Position numbers and translations under genes: made by a program
Assembly: GCA_037176725.1 (NCBI GenBank)
Contig: JAZBRS010000060.1
Location: 59,548,001-59,612,000 of the forward strand
Length of the DNA: 64,000 nt
DNA from: Posidonia oceanica
Taxonomy: Eukaryota > Streptophyta > Magnoliopsida > Alismatales > Posidoniaceae
Direction of reading: 5' to 3'
The notes under the pieces: generated by a model
Told to the model about the DNA's origin: nothing
Seen by the model: only the letters and a program-made list of their open reading frames with translations
The model's database searches: none
Part shown: positions 45,794 to 57,309 of the stretch, one piece after another
Position numbering within the stretch: the first letter of the stretch is position 1
Layout: each line of letters starts with the position of its first letter

Positions 45794-48423
45794 CGAAACT
45801 TATTACATTTCTTTTCCTTTGCAGTCGATAGTTCGAAACTAATCCACCCAGTCGATAAGTCCTAAACTTATCACTATTCATTTCCTTTGCGTTCTATAGG
45901 CTCGAAACCTCTGCTTCCGGTCGATAAGTCAGAAACTTATCACTTTTCATTTCCTTTGCGGTCATTAGGTTCGAAACCAATCCATGCGGTTGACAAGTCT
46001 GAAACTTATCACTTTTCATTTCCTTTGCGGTCGATAGGTCAGAAACCAATCCTTCCGGTCGATAAGTCCGAAACATATCACTTTTCTTTTCCTTTGCGGT
46101 CGATCGGTCCGAAACCTATCCTTCCGGTCGATAGGTCCGAAACCTATCCTTCCGACCGATTAGTCCGAAACTTATCACATTTCTTTCCTTTGTAGTCGAT
46201 AGGTCTGAAACCTATCCTCGGTCGATAAGTCCGAAATTTATCACACTTCTTTTCCTTTGCGGTCGATAGGTCCGAAACCTATCCTTTCGGTCTTTAAGTC
46301 CGAAACTAATCAATTTTCATTACCTTTGTGGTCGATAGGTCCGAAACCTATCCTTCCGGTCGATAAGTTCAAAACTTATCACTTTTCTTTTCCATTGCGA
46401 TCGGTAGGTCCAAAACCTATCCATCCAATCGATAAGTCAGAAACTTATCACTTTCCTTTTCCGTTGCGGTCGATAGGTCCGAATCCTCTCCTTCGGGTCG
46501 ATAAGTCTAAAACTTATCACTTTTCTTTTCCTTTGCGGTCGATAGGGTCGAAACCTATCCTTCCGGTCGATAAGTCCTAAACTTATCAATTTTCATTTCC
46601 TTTGTCTTCGCTAGGCCCAAAACATATCCTTCCAGTCGATAAGTCTGAAACTTATCACTTTTCATTTCCTTTGCGGTTGATAGGACCGAAACCTATCCTT
46701 CTGGTCGATAAGTCTGAAACTTATCACTTTTCTTTTCCTTCACGGTCGATAGGTCCGAATCCTATCCTTCCGGTCGATAAGTCCGTTACTTATCACTTTT
46801 CATTTCAATTACGGTCGATAGGTCCGAAACCTATCCTACCGGTCGATAAGTCCGAAACTTATCACATTTCTTTTCCTTCGCAGTCGATAGTCCGAAACCA
46901 ATCCTCTCGATCGATAAGTCTGAAACTTATCACTATTCATTTCCTTTGCGTTCTATAGGCTCGAAACCTCTACTTCCGGTCGATAAGCTTGAAACTTATC
47001 ACTTTTCATTTCCTTTGCGGTCATTTGGTCCGAAACCAATCCATCCGATTGACAAGCCCGAAACTTATCACTTTTCTTTTCCTTTGAGGTCGATAGGTCA
47101 GAAACCTATCCTTCTGGTCGATAAGTCCGAAACATATCACTTTTCTTTTCCATTGCGGTCGATAGGTCCGAAACCGGTCCTTCCGGTCGATTAGTCTGAA
47201 ACTTATCACTTTTCTTTTCCAATGCGGTCAATAGGTCCGAAACCAATCCTTCCGATCGATAAGTCGGAAACTTATCACTTTTCTTTCCTTTGCGGTCGAT
47301 ATGTCTGAAACCTATCCATTCAGTCGAAAAGTCCAAAATTTATCACTTTTCATTACCATTGCGGTCGATAGGTCTGAAACCTTTCCTTCCGGTTGGTAAG
47401 TTCGAAACTTATCACTTTTTTTTCCATTACGATCGATAGGTCTGAAACCTATCCTTCCAATCGATAAGTACGAAACTTATCGCTTTTCTTTTCCTTTGCA
47501 GTCGATAGGACCAAAACCAATCCCTCTGGTCGATAAGTCTGTGACTTATCACTTTTCTTTTCCTTTCTGGTTGATAGGTCCGAAACCTATCCTTCCGGTC
47601 GATAAGTCCTAAACTTATCAATTTTCATTTCCTTTGTCTTCACTAGGCCCGAAACCTATCCTTCCGGTCGTTAAGTCTGAAACTTTTCACTTTTCTTTTC
47701 CTTTGCGGACGATAGGTCCGAAACCTATCCATCCGTTCGATAAGTCTGAAACTTATCACTTTTCATTACCTTTGTGGTCGATAGGTCGGAAACCTATCCT
47801 CCCAGTTGGTAAGTACGAAACTTATCACTTTTCATTTCCGTTGCGGTCGATAGGTCCAAAACCTATCCTTCCGGTCGATTAGTCTGAAACTTATCACGTT
47901 ACTTTTCCATTGAGGTCGAATGGTCCGTAGCCTATCCTTCCGGTCGATAAGTCCGAAATTTATCACATATATTTTCCTGTGCGATCAATTGGTCCAAAAC
48001 CTATCCTTCCGGTCGATAAGTTTGAGATTTGTCACTTTTCATTTCCTTTGCGGTTGATAGGTCCGAAACTTATCCTTCCGGTCGGTAAGTCTGAAACTTA
48101 TCACTTTTCTTTTCCTTTGCGGTCGTTAGGTACGAAACCTAACCTTTCGGTCAATAAGTCCGAAACTTATCACTTTTCTTTTCCTTTGCGGTCGATTGGT
48201 CCGAAACCTATCCATCCGGTCGATAAGTCTGAAACTTATAACTTTTCATTTCCGTTGCTGTTTAGAGGTCCGAAACCTATCCTACCAGTCGATAAGTCTG
48301 AAACTTATCACTTTTCTTTTCCTTTGCGGTCGATAGGTCCGAAACCTATTCTTCCGATCGATAAGTCCAAAACTTATCAATTTTCATTTCCTTCGTCTTC
48401 GCTAGGCCCGAAACCTATCCTAC
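45789..48423 (+). repeat. 69-bp satellite array, segment I (about 38 units)
   Basis: Same unit and orientation as the other two segments, and shares their variants: the GAGGTCGAATGG unit at 47912 matches those at 37387 and 39178. Ends at CCTAC (48419-48423), where the minus-strand element begins; that pentamer is the predicted left target duplication. Confidence 0.95.
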
Positions 48424-49074
48424 TGTGCGATCCCGATCGGAATTAGGCTCGCTATTTAGCGGCGATTGGATCCGAGGAAGAGGCTCGACTCGAAAACGCT
48501 TGAAATCGATGAGAAAAGAGAAAGATAAGACAAATCAGAGTCGCCACCATGTCTATTAACGGGAGACAAGGAAAACCAAGGGAAATGCGTGAATTAACAC
48601 GCAAAACCAAGCAAGAAATGCAAAGCAAAGCAATGCAAAGGAAACAAATGCAAATACATGCAAATGAGATGACTCTAGCCTAGGATAAGGGCAGTACGGT
48701 CATTGCGGGCCAAAAGACAGGGCAAGGACTCCTGTTACGTGCGGGGAAGGTGTTAGGCACCCCCGACACGCCCGAGAATCGGTCTTTCTAGGCCTACGCT
48801 CGCATACACAGGGAAATGCAGGGTTGAATGCCTATGTGCCTATGAATGCCTAAATGAATGCTCAAGGTGTGCTCTAAGTGGAGAGATGCAGGGCAAGGAA
48901 GTAAACGTGCTATCTAAGTGCTCAGCTACGCTGTCTGTGTTCCGAACCGGGGAAAACCTGGCTCGTGAGAACTCCAGGCAGTAAGCATCACAGCCCTATA
49001 TGCAAATGCAAGCGAAAAAGCAAAACAACGGCGAAACCATGCAATGCGATCGACATGCAAGAGAAAACGGCGTA

Positions 49075-49315
49075 AAGCACGCAAAACGAGGCAAAAAACA
49101 AGAAAGCGCGCAAAACGGTGCAAAAAGACAAGGTCGGCACGTAAAACGGGCGAGAAAGCAAGGCGGCACGCAAATCGGTGCAAAAGACGGTGACGGGCAC
49201 GCAAAACTGTGCCAAAAACAGGGCGAGCGCGCAAAACGACGCGAAAGACAAAGCAAGCACGCAAAACGGTGCCAAGGCGAGAGTGGGCACGTAAAACGGT
49301 GCCAAAAGCAGCGAG
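49075..49315 (-). repeat. 30-bp LTR minisatellite in LTR J
   Basis: About 8 units containing GCACGCAAAACGGTGCCAA. The identical arrangement is in LTR L at 62055-62295. Confidence 0.75.
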
Positions 49316-51059
49316 ATAAAACCTCGGAAAAAGCTGTGCGAATGCAAATGCAAGGAAAAGATTAGAGGCAGTAAAAGGAGAAGCAGAACAGCGCATGTGT
49401 GAGAACAGGCACTGTTCGGGGCCATACAGAGTAGGTGTGAAGACCTACAAAGGGGAGAGTGAGCAAACGGGGGGATTACCACCTCTTTTGCGACCATTTC
49501 CCACTAAACCGTTCCACGGTGTGTCTCGCATGCTGCCCAAAGCTCGCGATGCGATCGGATCGTGGAAAAGGGGGAAGAAAGTCACCTTAAGTGGTAAATC
49601 CAGGGAAAACTCAACACAAAACACATAGGGAAACGCGAAACAGAGATCTGAGTTGATAGACAAGAAGAGGAGGCCCTATTCTACATGCTCAAAGAGACAG
49701 AAATCGAAAACGAGGAAAACTATGCAAATGGCATGCAAATGAATGCGATGCAGGAGTTCAGGAGGACGTACCTGGAAATCCGGGGGCCTGATCTGAGATC
49801 TGCTTGGTCCATGCTGAAGAGCGCTTCGCTGCGGTCGCCTGGGCAGCTTACTTGAGAAGATCCAACGGCCGGATCGGAAGATATCACAGCTTCAAGGCAG
49901 AAGGGCCAGAACAGGGGAGAAGAACAGATCTAGGTGTTCAGGAGGTCCTAGGGGTGTGCAAAAGGTCCTCCCAAGCGAAGGGGAACTAAAGGTGCTTAGT
50001 GTGTGCAAAAGGATGCTAAAAATGCAAAGCTACATGAATGCAAATGCATGCAAGATGCAAGAGAGGACAAGAGGGGAGTTTTTCAGAGAAACCGGGGGTC
50101 AAATGCCATTTTTGAAAAGAGAAGGGGGCTAAATGCAATTTTTCAAAAAGGATGGGGCCCACAGGAGAGAGTTTTGAAAACAGGGGAGGGCAGAGGGTTA
50201 TTTTGCAAAAGATTGGGTTCAGAAAACTACTTTTGAAAAGAGGGCATGCATTGGAAGAAGTTTTGAAAACAAATGGAAATCAGAGGGTAATTTTGGAAAA
50301 AACTAGGGTCTAAAATGCAAATTTTCCAGAAAACAGGGTTCTGGGGAGTCTGGGAATGCAAGTGGATGGTCTACATGCAATTTTGTAAGCATAGGAGCTG
50401 AGATGCAACTTTAGAGGCAAAACAGTCTTTTTACATGGTTTTTAAAGGATGCAAGGACCTATGTGTGATTTTTGAATTATGCAGGGGTCAAATATGCAAT
50501 TTTGTAAGGTAAACATGCTCTGAAAACACTGATAAAGGACTGATGTGCAATTTTTTAAAAATGCAGGGTTGAAAATGCATTGTAATAAGCCAAAATGCAT
50601 GCAAATGGTTACTGTCCATTTAAAATGGACCTAAATGCAAATGTCAGAAAACAGGGGGAAGAAAATGCAATGCGACAAGCAAAAATCAAAAATAAAACCT
50701 AAGTTTCTATAGTGCATGGACCTAAAGGTAAAATCAGAAACATGCAGGGATGCAGAATGCAATATGCTATGGTAAACTATATGCAATTAAATTGAATGAT
50801 TTACTGCAGGACCTATGTGCAAAAATAAAAAACAGAGGGGCTAAAATGCAAAAAAATACAACAGCACAGCACAGTAAAAGGACTGGAAAGAAAATACTGA
50901 AAAGCAGAGATAAAAGCAGCAATTTAGCATGGTTTTTAATTAAAAACTAAGCATATTAAATGGACAGAGGATTGAAACGCAAAAATTAAAAAACTTAAAC
51001 CAGATCTGCAATATCTACACCTAAAACTATATAAGAGGAAAAATAAAGGAACAGTGCTG

Positions 51060-51113
51060 GTCGACGGCGACGAGCACTGTAGCAGAAGGCTGTCAGAGCT
51101 CGTAGCCGTCGAC
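51060..51113 (-). other. LTR stem-loop, copy J
   Basis: Arms 51060-51079 (GTCGACGGCGACGAGCACTG) and 51094-51113 (CAGAGCTCGTAGCCGTCGAC) pair at 18 of 20 positions. The arm sequence differs from D/H although pairing is kept. Confidence 0.7.
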
Positions 51114-54100
51114 GCGGGGGGCTGAGGAAGCGCTGCTCGACGGAGGGGGTAGCCAGCGACCGTGCGGAGCTCTAGGGATCGTCGGGGAGGCGCTCCGCTG
51201 GCCGGAGCATCCGGAGAGCAGGCGACCGGCACCGGAGAAGAAGAGAAGTCCGGCGGGCTGCAGTAGCGTCTGGAATGCATCGAACTGGCTTCTGACCGGT
51301 GGAGAAGCAGCAGGAGGAGGAGAGAGAGCGGGGAAGGTAAGGAAATACCTGCGGTGACGTCTGAAGAGCGCTCCCGACCTCGGCAGAGTCGGAGCCGGCC
51401 GGTGCTCGTCGTCTGGTCGCTGCGGTGGATGCTGGCGGCTCGCGGCGGTTGGCAAAGCTTCAGGATGATCTTCTGGAGCTGCTCGAATGATTAGGCGGGG
51501 CTTCAGCTGCTCGGACGAAGGGTTGGATTTTCTGGGTGGACTGTGGGCTGCCGGAGGCTGGGGGAGCTGTCTGCTGCTCCTCGGCTGGAACGGAGCGCTC
51601 CGGGGGATTGCTGGGGTGCTGGCGGAGAGGTTTGAATGCTTGGCTGAGGGTTCTGGAGCGAGTGGAGGGAGTTTGAAGGTTCGGGCTGATTTTGGTCAGA
51701 AATGGGGCAAGGTGTTTGTGGTGGAGCTTGGGGTCTGTGGTGGAAGGTTGGGTTTGCTGTCTGGTGGCCTGGAAAGGTGGAGGTCTGGTGAGCTTCTGGG
51801 TGTGGTTTGGAAGGATGCTGTGAGCTCTGGAGGAGGGAATTGCGGAGTGGGTTCTGGTTGGTTTACAGTTGGAAAGTTAGGTGATTAGGGGGGTGATTTG
51901 AGTGGTGGAATGGCCGGGAAGGATGCTGGGTTTCTGGGTGAGCTTGGGGGAGTAATTGGGAGGAGGATGACGGCCAAGAAGGGGTTTGGTTTTCTGGAAA
52001 AGAAAGATGGAGGTTTTCTGAAGATTTCAGAAAAGAAAGGAGGAGGATTGGGTATGGGGATTGGTCTGAGACTGAGGCTTCTCTCCGGGATGCTAAAGAC
52101 TCCCTCAGACACTCTCTTCTGCTCTCTCTTCTCTCTGGAATTGGAAGATGAAGAGGAGAAGGAGGAGGTCGCACAGGTGGAAGAAAATCTGGAATTCTGG
52201 TCTGGGATTGCTCTTTCAGGTGGCTACTGCTCTCTCACACTGATGGTCTCTCGTTGATTGCTCTCACTGGTTCGCTCTGTCACCACTCTGGATTGAAGGA
52301 AGGAACGGGAGGCTTATGAATGAGGGGCCGCTGCTGCTGGGCGCGAGCTGATGGATTCAAACTCGGCCGGCGACTACTGCAGCAGAGGGGACAGGGCGAC
52401 CGGCTCCGGAAAAGCCGCAGAGAGGAAGGAGAGCGGCGAGCTGCTGTGGATTGACGGGATGGATGGCTTTGAATTTGAAAAAGGTGGAGGGAAGGCTGTT
52501 GCTCGCCGCGGGAGAGAGCTACAGAAAATCTGCAGAAGGAGAAGGAGGAAGAAGGAGGGGCGTGGGCCGGACTGTGCTGTGGGCCGAGAAAAAAGAAAAA
52601 GAAATAAAGGAGGAAGGGAGAAACAGGCCAACGGGCCCAGTAAGGAAGAAAAGGAAAGAAAAACGGGAAAGAAGGAAGAAAGAGAGGGAAAAGTGAGGAA
52701 ATAAAATTAGAAAAAATAAACTAAAAATAAATAAAAATACTAGAAAGGTTGTGTTGTGAATTAGGATTTTAATTAGATTTTTTAATGACCATTTTGGGTT
52801 GATTAATGTGTTTTGGGTTTGATTAGGGTTTTAGGGTTTTGGTTTTGTTTTTAATTAGTTTTCACTTGATTAAGTGTTTTTTAAACCCTTTTTAAATTAT
52901 TTTAAAAATTGTGTTTCCCTTGTTAGATACTTAGGACATTGATTAGGATTTTTTAGGATTTATTTTCGTATTAATCAGGATTGGTTTTAGGTTTTTAAGT
53001 CTTAGTCTCCTTAGGGTTTTTTCTTTCTTAAGTCTTTTAAATTATGCTTTGATTTTTATTTGTTGATTTTTCTTGGAGTTTTTAGTTAGATTTTTCTGGT
53101 TTGATAGGGTGTTTTTAAGTCTTTTAAATGTGTTTTTCTTTTCCTTTTAATTAAGTTTTTAATTTGTTTTTTTTTTCTTAGGTTTGTTAGGTTAAGGCTC
53201 TTTGTTTCTTTAATTACTTGTTTTAGTGTTTGTTTTTTAATTCTTCTTTTTAGGGTTTTTTTTTTAATTCTTTTGATGGGGTTTTTACTTTTGGTAGGTT
53301 TTGGTTTTATTTTAGTTTTTTCCTTGATTTTTCAGTGTTTTCTTTTGATTTGTTTTGCAATTTTTAGCTTACATGCTTGGTTTTCCTTCTAGCTTGATTT
53401 AGTTAAGTTTGGGATTTTAATTGCTTGTTTAATATTTTTTAATTGTTTTTCTTAGGGTTCTGATTTGTTTCTTTTATGTTTTGGGGTTTTACATATTTTT
53501 TAGGGGTTTTTATGGATTTTTGCAAGAGAGGGAAAAGGAAAAGAGAAGGAGGAAAGAAATGGAAAAAAGAGGGAGATAAAAGGAAAAGAGATAGGTTGAA
53601 GGAAAAGGATTTTTTGAAAATTAGGGAAAGTGTTAAAAATAAAGTAAAAATAGGAATAAGATAGAGGAAGGATAGAAGCACAGAGGGGGCCCACAGCCAG
53701 ACCAGAGAAAGGGCAAGAAGGGGATGAAAAGAGAGATGATAATTAGGAGAGAGAGAGGAGAGAGAAAATGATAATCCCGGAGAGAGAAAAGGATAATTTG
53801 GGTGAATGGAGGTCTTAAAGGTCTTGGAATGAGATGAAAATTGGTGAGTGGGTAGCCTAGGGTTTCTAGTGTTGGTTCTGAGGTTTTGGTTTGATTCCAA
53901 GGAGGTTTTGGAAGGGTTTTAAGGTGTAGAAAAAGGGGAGTTTTGCCTAGGTTTCCTAGGGTTTTTGGGAATGGTCTAGGTTTGGAAATTTCTAAGTTCT
54001 TGGGTAGGTTTGCTAAGTGGGTGTTGGTGGGTTTTCCTATGGATTTTGGTTAGGTTTTGAGCTTGGGAAGAGGGGTAAAGGCTTAGGTCAAGTTGAGCTG

Positions 54101-54212
54101 ATTTTGAAGGGTAAAGAAGAGGGTTAGGGTTTGGTTTTAGGTTAGGTTTGAGTCCAGCAATCATCAGGAGGGCTCCAAATGGTCCAAGCCTGCCAAGATG
54201 GGGTGTCAATAG

Positions 54213-54264
54213 TTGCCCCTCCCTGAGCAAGGGCAAGCGGAGCGCGGCCGCTGCTCAGGGTTGA
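54213..54264 (-). promoter_or_regulatory. Polypurine tract and stem-loop of the minus-strand element
   Basis: Minus strand: CAGGGAGGGGCAAC directly before LTR J, preceded by CCCTGAGCAGCGG ... GCTCAGGG that can fold back. It matches the arrangement at 7977-8014, with a longer loop. Confidence 0.75.
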
Positions 54265-55094
54265 CAAGACACCCCATCTGACCGACGGGAGCAGCGGGTT
54301 GCTATGGGCGTGAGCTACTTATTCGGTGGATGCACCGAAGGTCGCAGCCCGTTGCCGCAATGCAAAATGCAGGGTGCAGATGGATGAGTGCTAAGTGTGT
54401 AATGCGAATGGTATGCTTATGCTAAAGCTTACTGCGCTGTACTCCTCTGGGGGAAAGCGAGATGGTGCATGCACGCGGGAGGGTGGAAAATGCAATGCAA
54501 GATCGCCGGACAATACTTCGGGAGAGTCGGGCGAGGGGGTGCGCTGAGCGGTGTGCAGCTCTAATGCGGGGGGCCGTTTGCCAAGCTTCTGCTGTAGGCA
54601 TAGGCGATGCAAGTGCTGAAAGTAAAGGCTGGAAAGTAAAGTGCTGAGAAGTAAAAGTGCTGAAAAGTAAATATGCTGTGGATGTGCATGCGGTGGCGGG
54701 CGCGGGCCCGGGAAGGCGAAGTGCGGAAGTTGGTGTAAGGACCACAGAGGAGGAGTAGCGCAATAAGGGTGCAATGTTATGCAATGTTATGCAGTGGAAT
54801 GCAGGGTATAAACAGCGGGGCGCCGGGCATACGGAACCGGGAAAACGATCCCAAGGCCGCATACTACTACGAGTATCATCCAAGGCCGGCAAGCTGCGAA
54901 AGTCATGCGAGTGCCGAGGATGATACCTTAGGCAGTACACGAGCCAGGGGTTCGATTCCCAAGCACGCCATGTCCGTGCAATGATGAAATGCAATACTAG
55001 GACTGACTCTACAGAGAACACAAGGAAGCTATATGATGTTATGCAATGCAAATGCTGATGATATGCCATGATATGCAACAGAATGCTATTAAAC
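54265..55094 (-). other. 3' untranslated region, part 1, of the minus-strand element
   Basis: No supported gene. The part next to the polypurine tract is homologous to 7870-7976 of element B. Rich in ATGCAATG-like words. A tRNA-like T-arm string at about 54945-54970 is discussed among rejected observations. Confidence 0.5.
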
Positions 55095-55865
55095 TACGAC
55101 GAAATGAGGTGATAAGTTAACGGACTTATCGCCGGATGGTTAGGGCCATCAGCCCGCTGAAGAGTTGACGGACTCATCACCGGATAGTTAGGGCTATCAG
55201 CCCGAACGAGGAGTTAACGGACTCATCACCGGATAGTTAGGGCTATCAGCCCGGATGAGGAGTTAACGGACTCATCGCCGGATAGTTAGGGCTATCAGCC
55301 TGAATGAGGAGTTAACGGACTCATCACCGGATAGTTAGGGCTATCAGCCCGAATGAGGGTGGAAAGGGGGCGGGATACCGAGCCAGGTAGAGGCCCAGAG
55401 ATGCTCCTGCGACAGTTGGGGATGTCAGCCCGAACGAGGATGGAAATGGGATACCGAGGGGCAGCAAACAAGATGCCGGAGCGGTGTTCCAGTGGCTGGA
55501 GCGCCCGGAAGACGAGCGGCCGGTGCCGGAGACGAACCTGCTCCGGCACCGAAATGCGATGATGGATAGATGAATGGATGATAGGTTGACGAACCTATCG
55601 CTGGGCAGTTAGGGGTGCCAGCCCGAATGATGATGAGGGGGACGATACCATAGGGCAGCCGAAAAAGATGCCCCTAGTATCAGAATGATACCAGGGGACA
55701 GCCGAAGCACCCCTGGCACCAGAATGCAAGGGTGGGTGAACAGGCGGGTGGATGATAGGTTGACGAACCCATCGCCGAGCAGTTAGGGGTGCCAGCCCGA
55801 GGATGATAGGTTAACGGACCTATCACCGAGCAGTTAGGGTTGCCAGCCCGGATGCAAAGAATGAG
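55095..55865 (-). repeat. 49-bp hairpin minisatellite in the 3' UTR, with scattered extra copies
   Basis: Five units at a strict 49-bp step (the GGATAGTTAGG word at 55182, 55231, 55280 and 55329, plus one at the start). Units contain GAGTTAACGGACTCATC or GATAAGTTAACGGACTTATC. Further copies with GATAGGTTGACGAACCTATC at about 55586 and 55756, and GATAGGTTAACGGACCTATC at about 55806. Between them lie the GATACC-type large hairpins (about 55640-55720). Stems vary but stay complementary. Confidence 0.8.
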
Positions 55866-57309
55866 GGATGCGAATGGATACATAGAAAACGGGAAACCCC
55901 CCGTGATGGGTGTGCAATGGTCTCAATGCGGGCATGCTTCGTAGCATCACAAGGTGACAAACGAGGGACATGCCGGTCATCAAGGACGTACCCAACGCGG
56001 TGGGCGGCAAAGCTTTTGAAAAACGCAAAGCCTCTGAGCGAGGTTAGGCAAAAGTGCTCATCCTTGACTCCGGTTTTCGAAAACAGAGAGGAAAGAAGGT
56101 GATAGTATATTACAACATGCATTTTTTGGGTGGCTTTGGACTTAAAGCAACTGTCAAGAGGGTGCTTCTGCACTTCCTGACTCAGGAGACTCGATCCTCG
56201 AGCAGGGCCAGGCCGAGTTGTGGTCGGTGGCTCTCTTTCTCACTCTTGGCTCAGGATGAGGCTTTGGCTTCGCAGAGAATAGCCTTTGGCTGTAGGTAGG
56301 TAGCAGAAGCGTTGGATGCGGCTTCACAGCCTCCGTCTTAATTCCTCGGGGACCGACTACCGCTTTTGACGCTCACTGGATGATGTTTCTTTTCCCCTCA
56401 TGAGTGATTGGATCTGCATCTAGCCTTCTTGGAAATGAGTGTTGTGTGCACAGGGGTTGGAGCGTGCTGCTGCGCTCGGAGGGTGGGGCCAGGTCCTCCA
56501 GATATGATGTCTTGTGCAGTTGCCAGTGTGGCGCTTGATGTTGATAACTGAGGTGGCTTAGACGCTCGTCCGAATCACTCCTCTCATGAGCGCCTTCTTT
56601 CTTCAACTTCTTTCTTCATTTTTCTTTTGTGCTCAGCATGCATATCATGTTATCATATTTTTTTTCTCACGTAATCTCTATTCTTTTGGATATGCATGTC
56701 TTCGCCCTCTTGGGGTAGCAGTCCCTGATGAGGCATTAAGGGTTCGGCTGATCCGTGTACACCCTCGGCCTCTGCAATGTGTGCTTACAACCTCTGGCTA
56801 TGCCCTGCTCTTCTTCGGTCCTCTCCATGTTCGGTGGACTCTCTTGATAAGGTAGATCCTGCTTGTAGTGTTCTAAAACTCAGCGGGATGCTCTATTCTG
56901 CTCTCAGTCTCACTTTGTGGCCACATGCAAGAGATGGCGCTGCTCGGGTGAGACCTGCCTGAGACTGTCGCTGCTTGACATCCTCTAGGCGCTGCTTGCT
57001 TGTCCATAGCCAGGTTTCTGATTATACAAATGTTTATGGGTTTTGTATTTTTTAGAAGGGAAGGGACAAGCATGTTTTTAGGTTTTTGCATTGGTTTTGT
57101 ATTTTTTATGGTTTTTTAGGTTTAAGAAAACATAAAAGGGAAAACCAACAGCAATGCGAGAAAATATTTTTACATTTTTTGATTTTCTTGATTTTTTGGC
57201 GTTTTTGCTTTACAGGATGCATGAAATGGCATGTATGCAGAAGGTGATATGCATGATGACAGGTATGTATAGGATGGGATGAATGCATGAGATGATAGCT
57301 ATGTGCAAT
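55866..57309 (-). other. Internal region between 3' UTR repeats, unidentified
   Basis: About 1.4 kb with no recognised domain on either strand. Short frames such as 55823-56173 (minus) have no family signature and no neighbour logic. This is where pol would be expected in a full element; I see no reverse transcriptase (YxDD-type), RNase H or integrase motif. Confidence 0.45.

Larger units (their letters stand above)
48424..54211 (-). mobile_element. LTR J, 3' LTR of the minus-strand gag-only element
   Basis: 5,788 bp. On the minus strand it starts at 54211 right after the polypurine tract and ends at 48424 with CCGATCGGGATCGCACA. The first bases read TATTGACACC rather than TGTTGACACC, a change in the terminal dinucleotide. 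Landmarks: GGGCC pair 52624-52641, TATA-like CTTATATAG 51027-51035, stem-loop 51060-51113, donor CAG|GTACGT at 49772/49771, minisatellite about 49075-49315, conserved block 48723-48795. The first 2,597 bp aligned to LTR L (constant offset 12,980) show about 33 substitutions and no indel. Confidence 0.95.

Noticed and set aside
54940..54972. tRNA gene suggested by GGGGTTCGATTCCC followed by AAGCACGCCA
   Set aside because: Only the T-arm and a CCA-like end are seen. No matching 5' acceptor strand, D-arm or anticodon arm could be found upstream.
54391..56173. Minus-strand frames of 116-218 codons in the 3' region of the gag-only element
   Set aside because: They overlap 3' UTR repeats or lack any domain, and composition is not protein-like. 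No homologous frame in element B.
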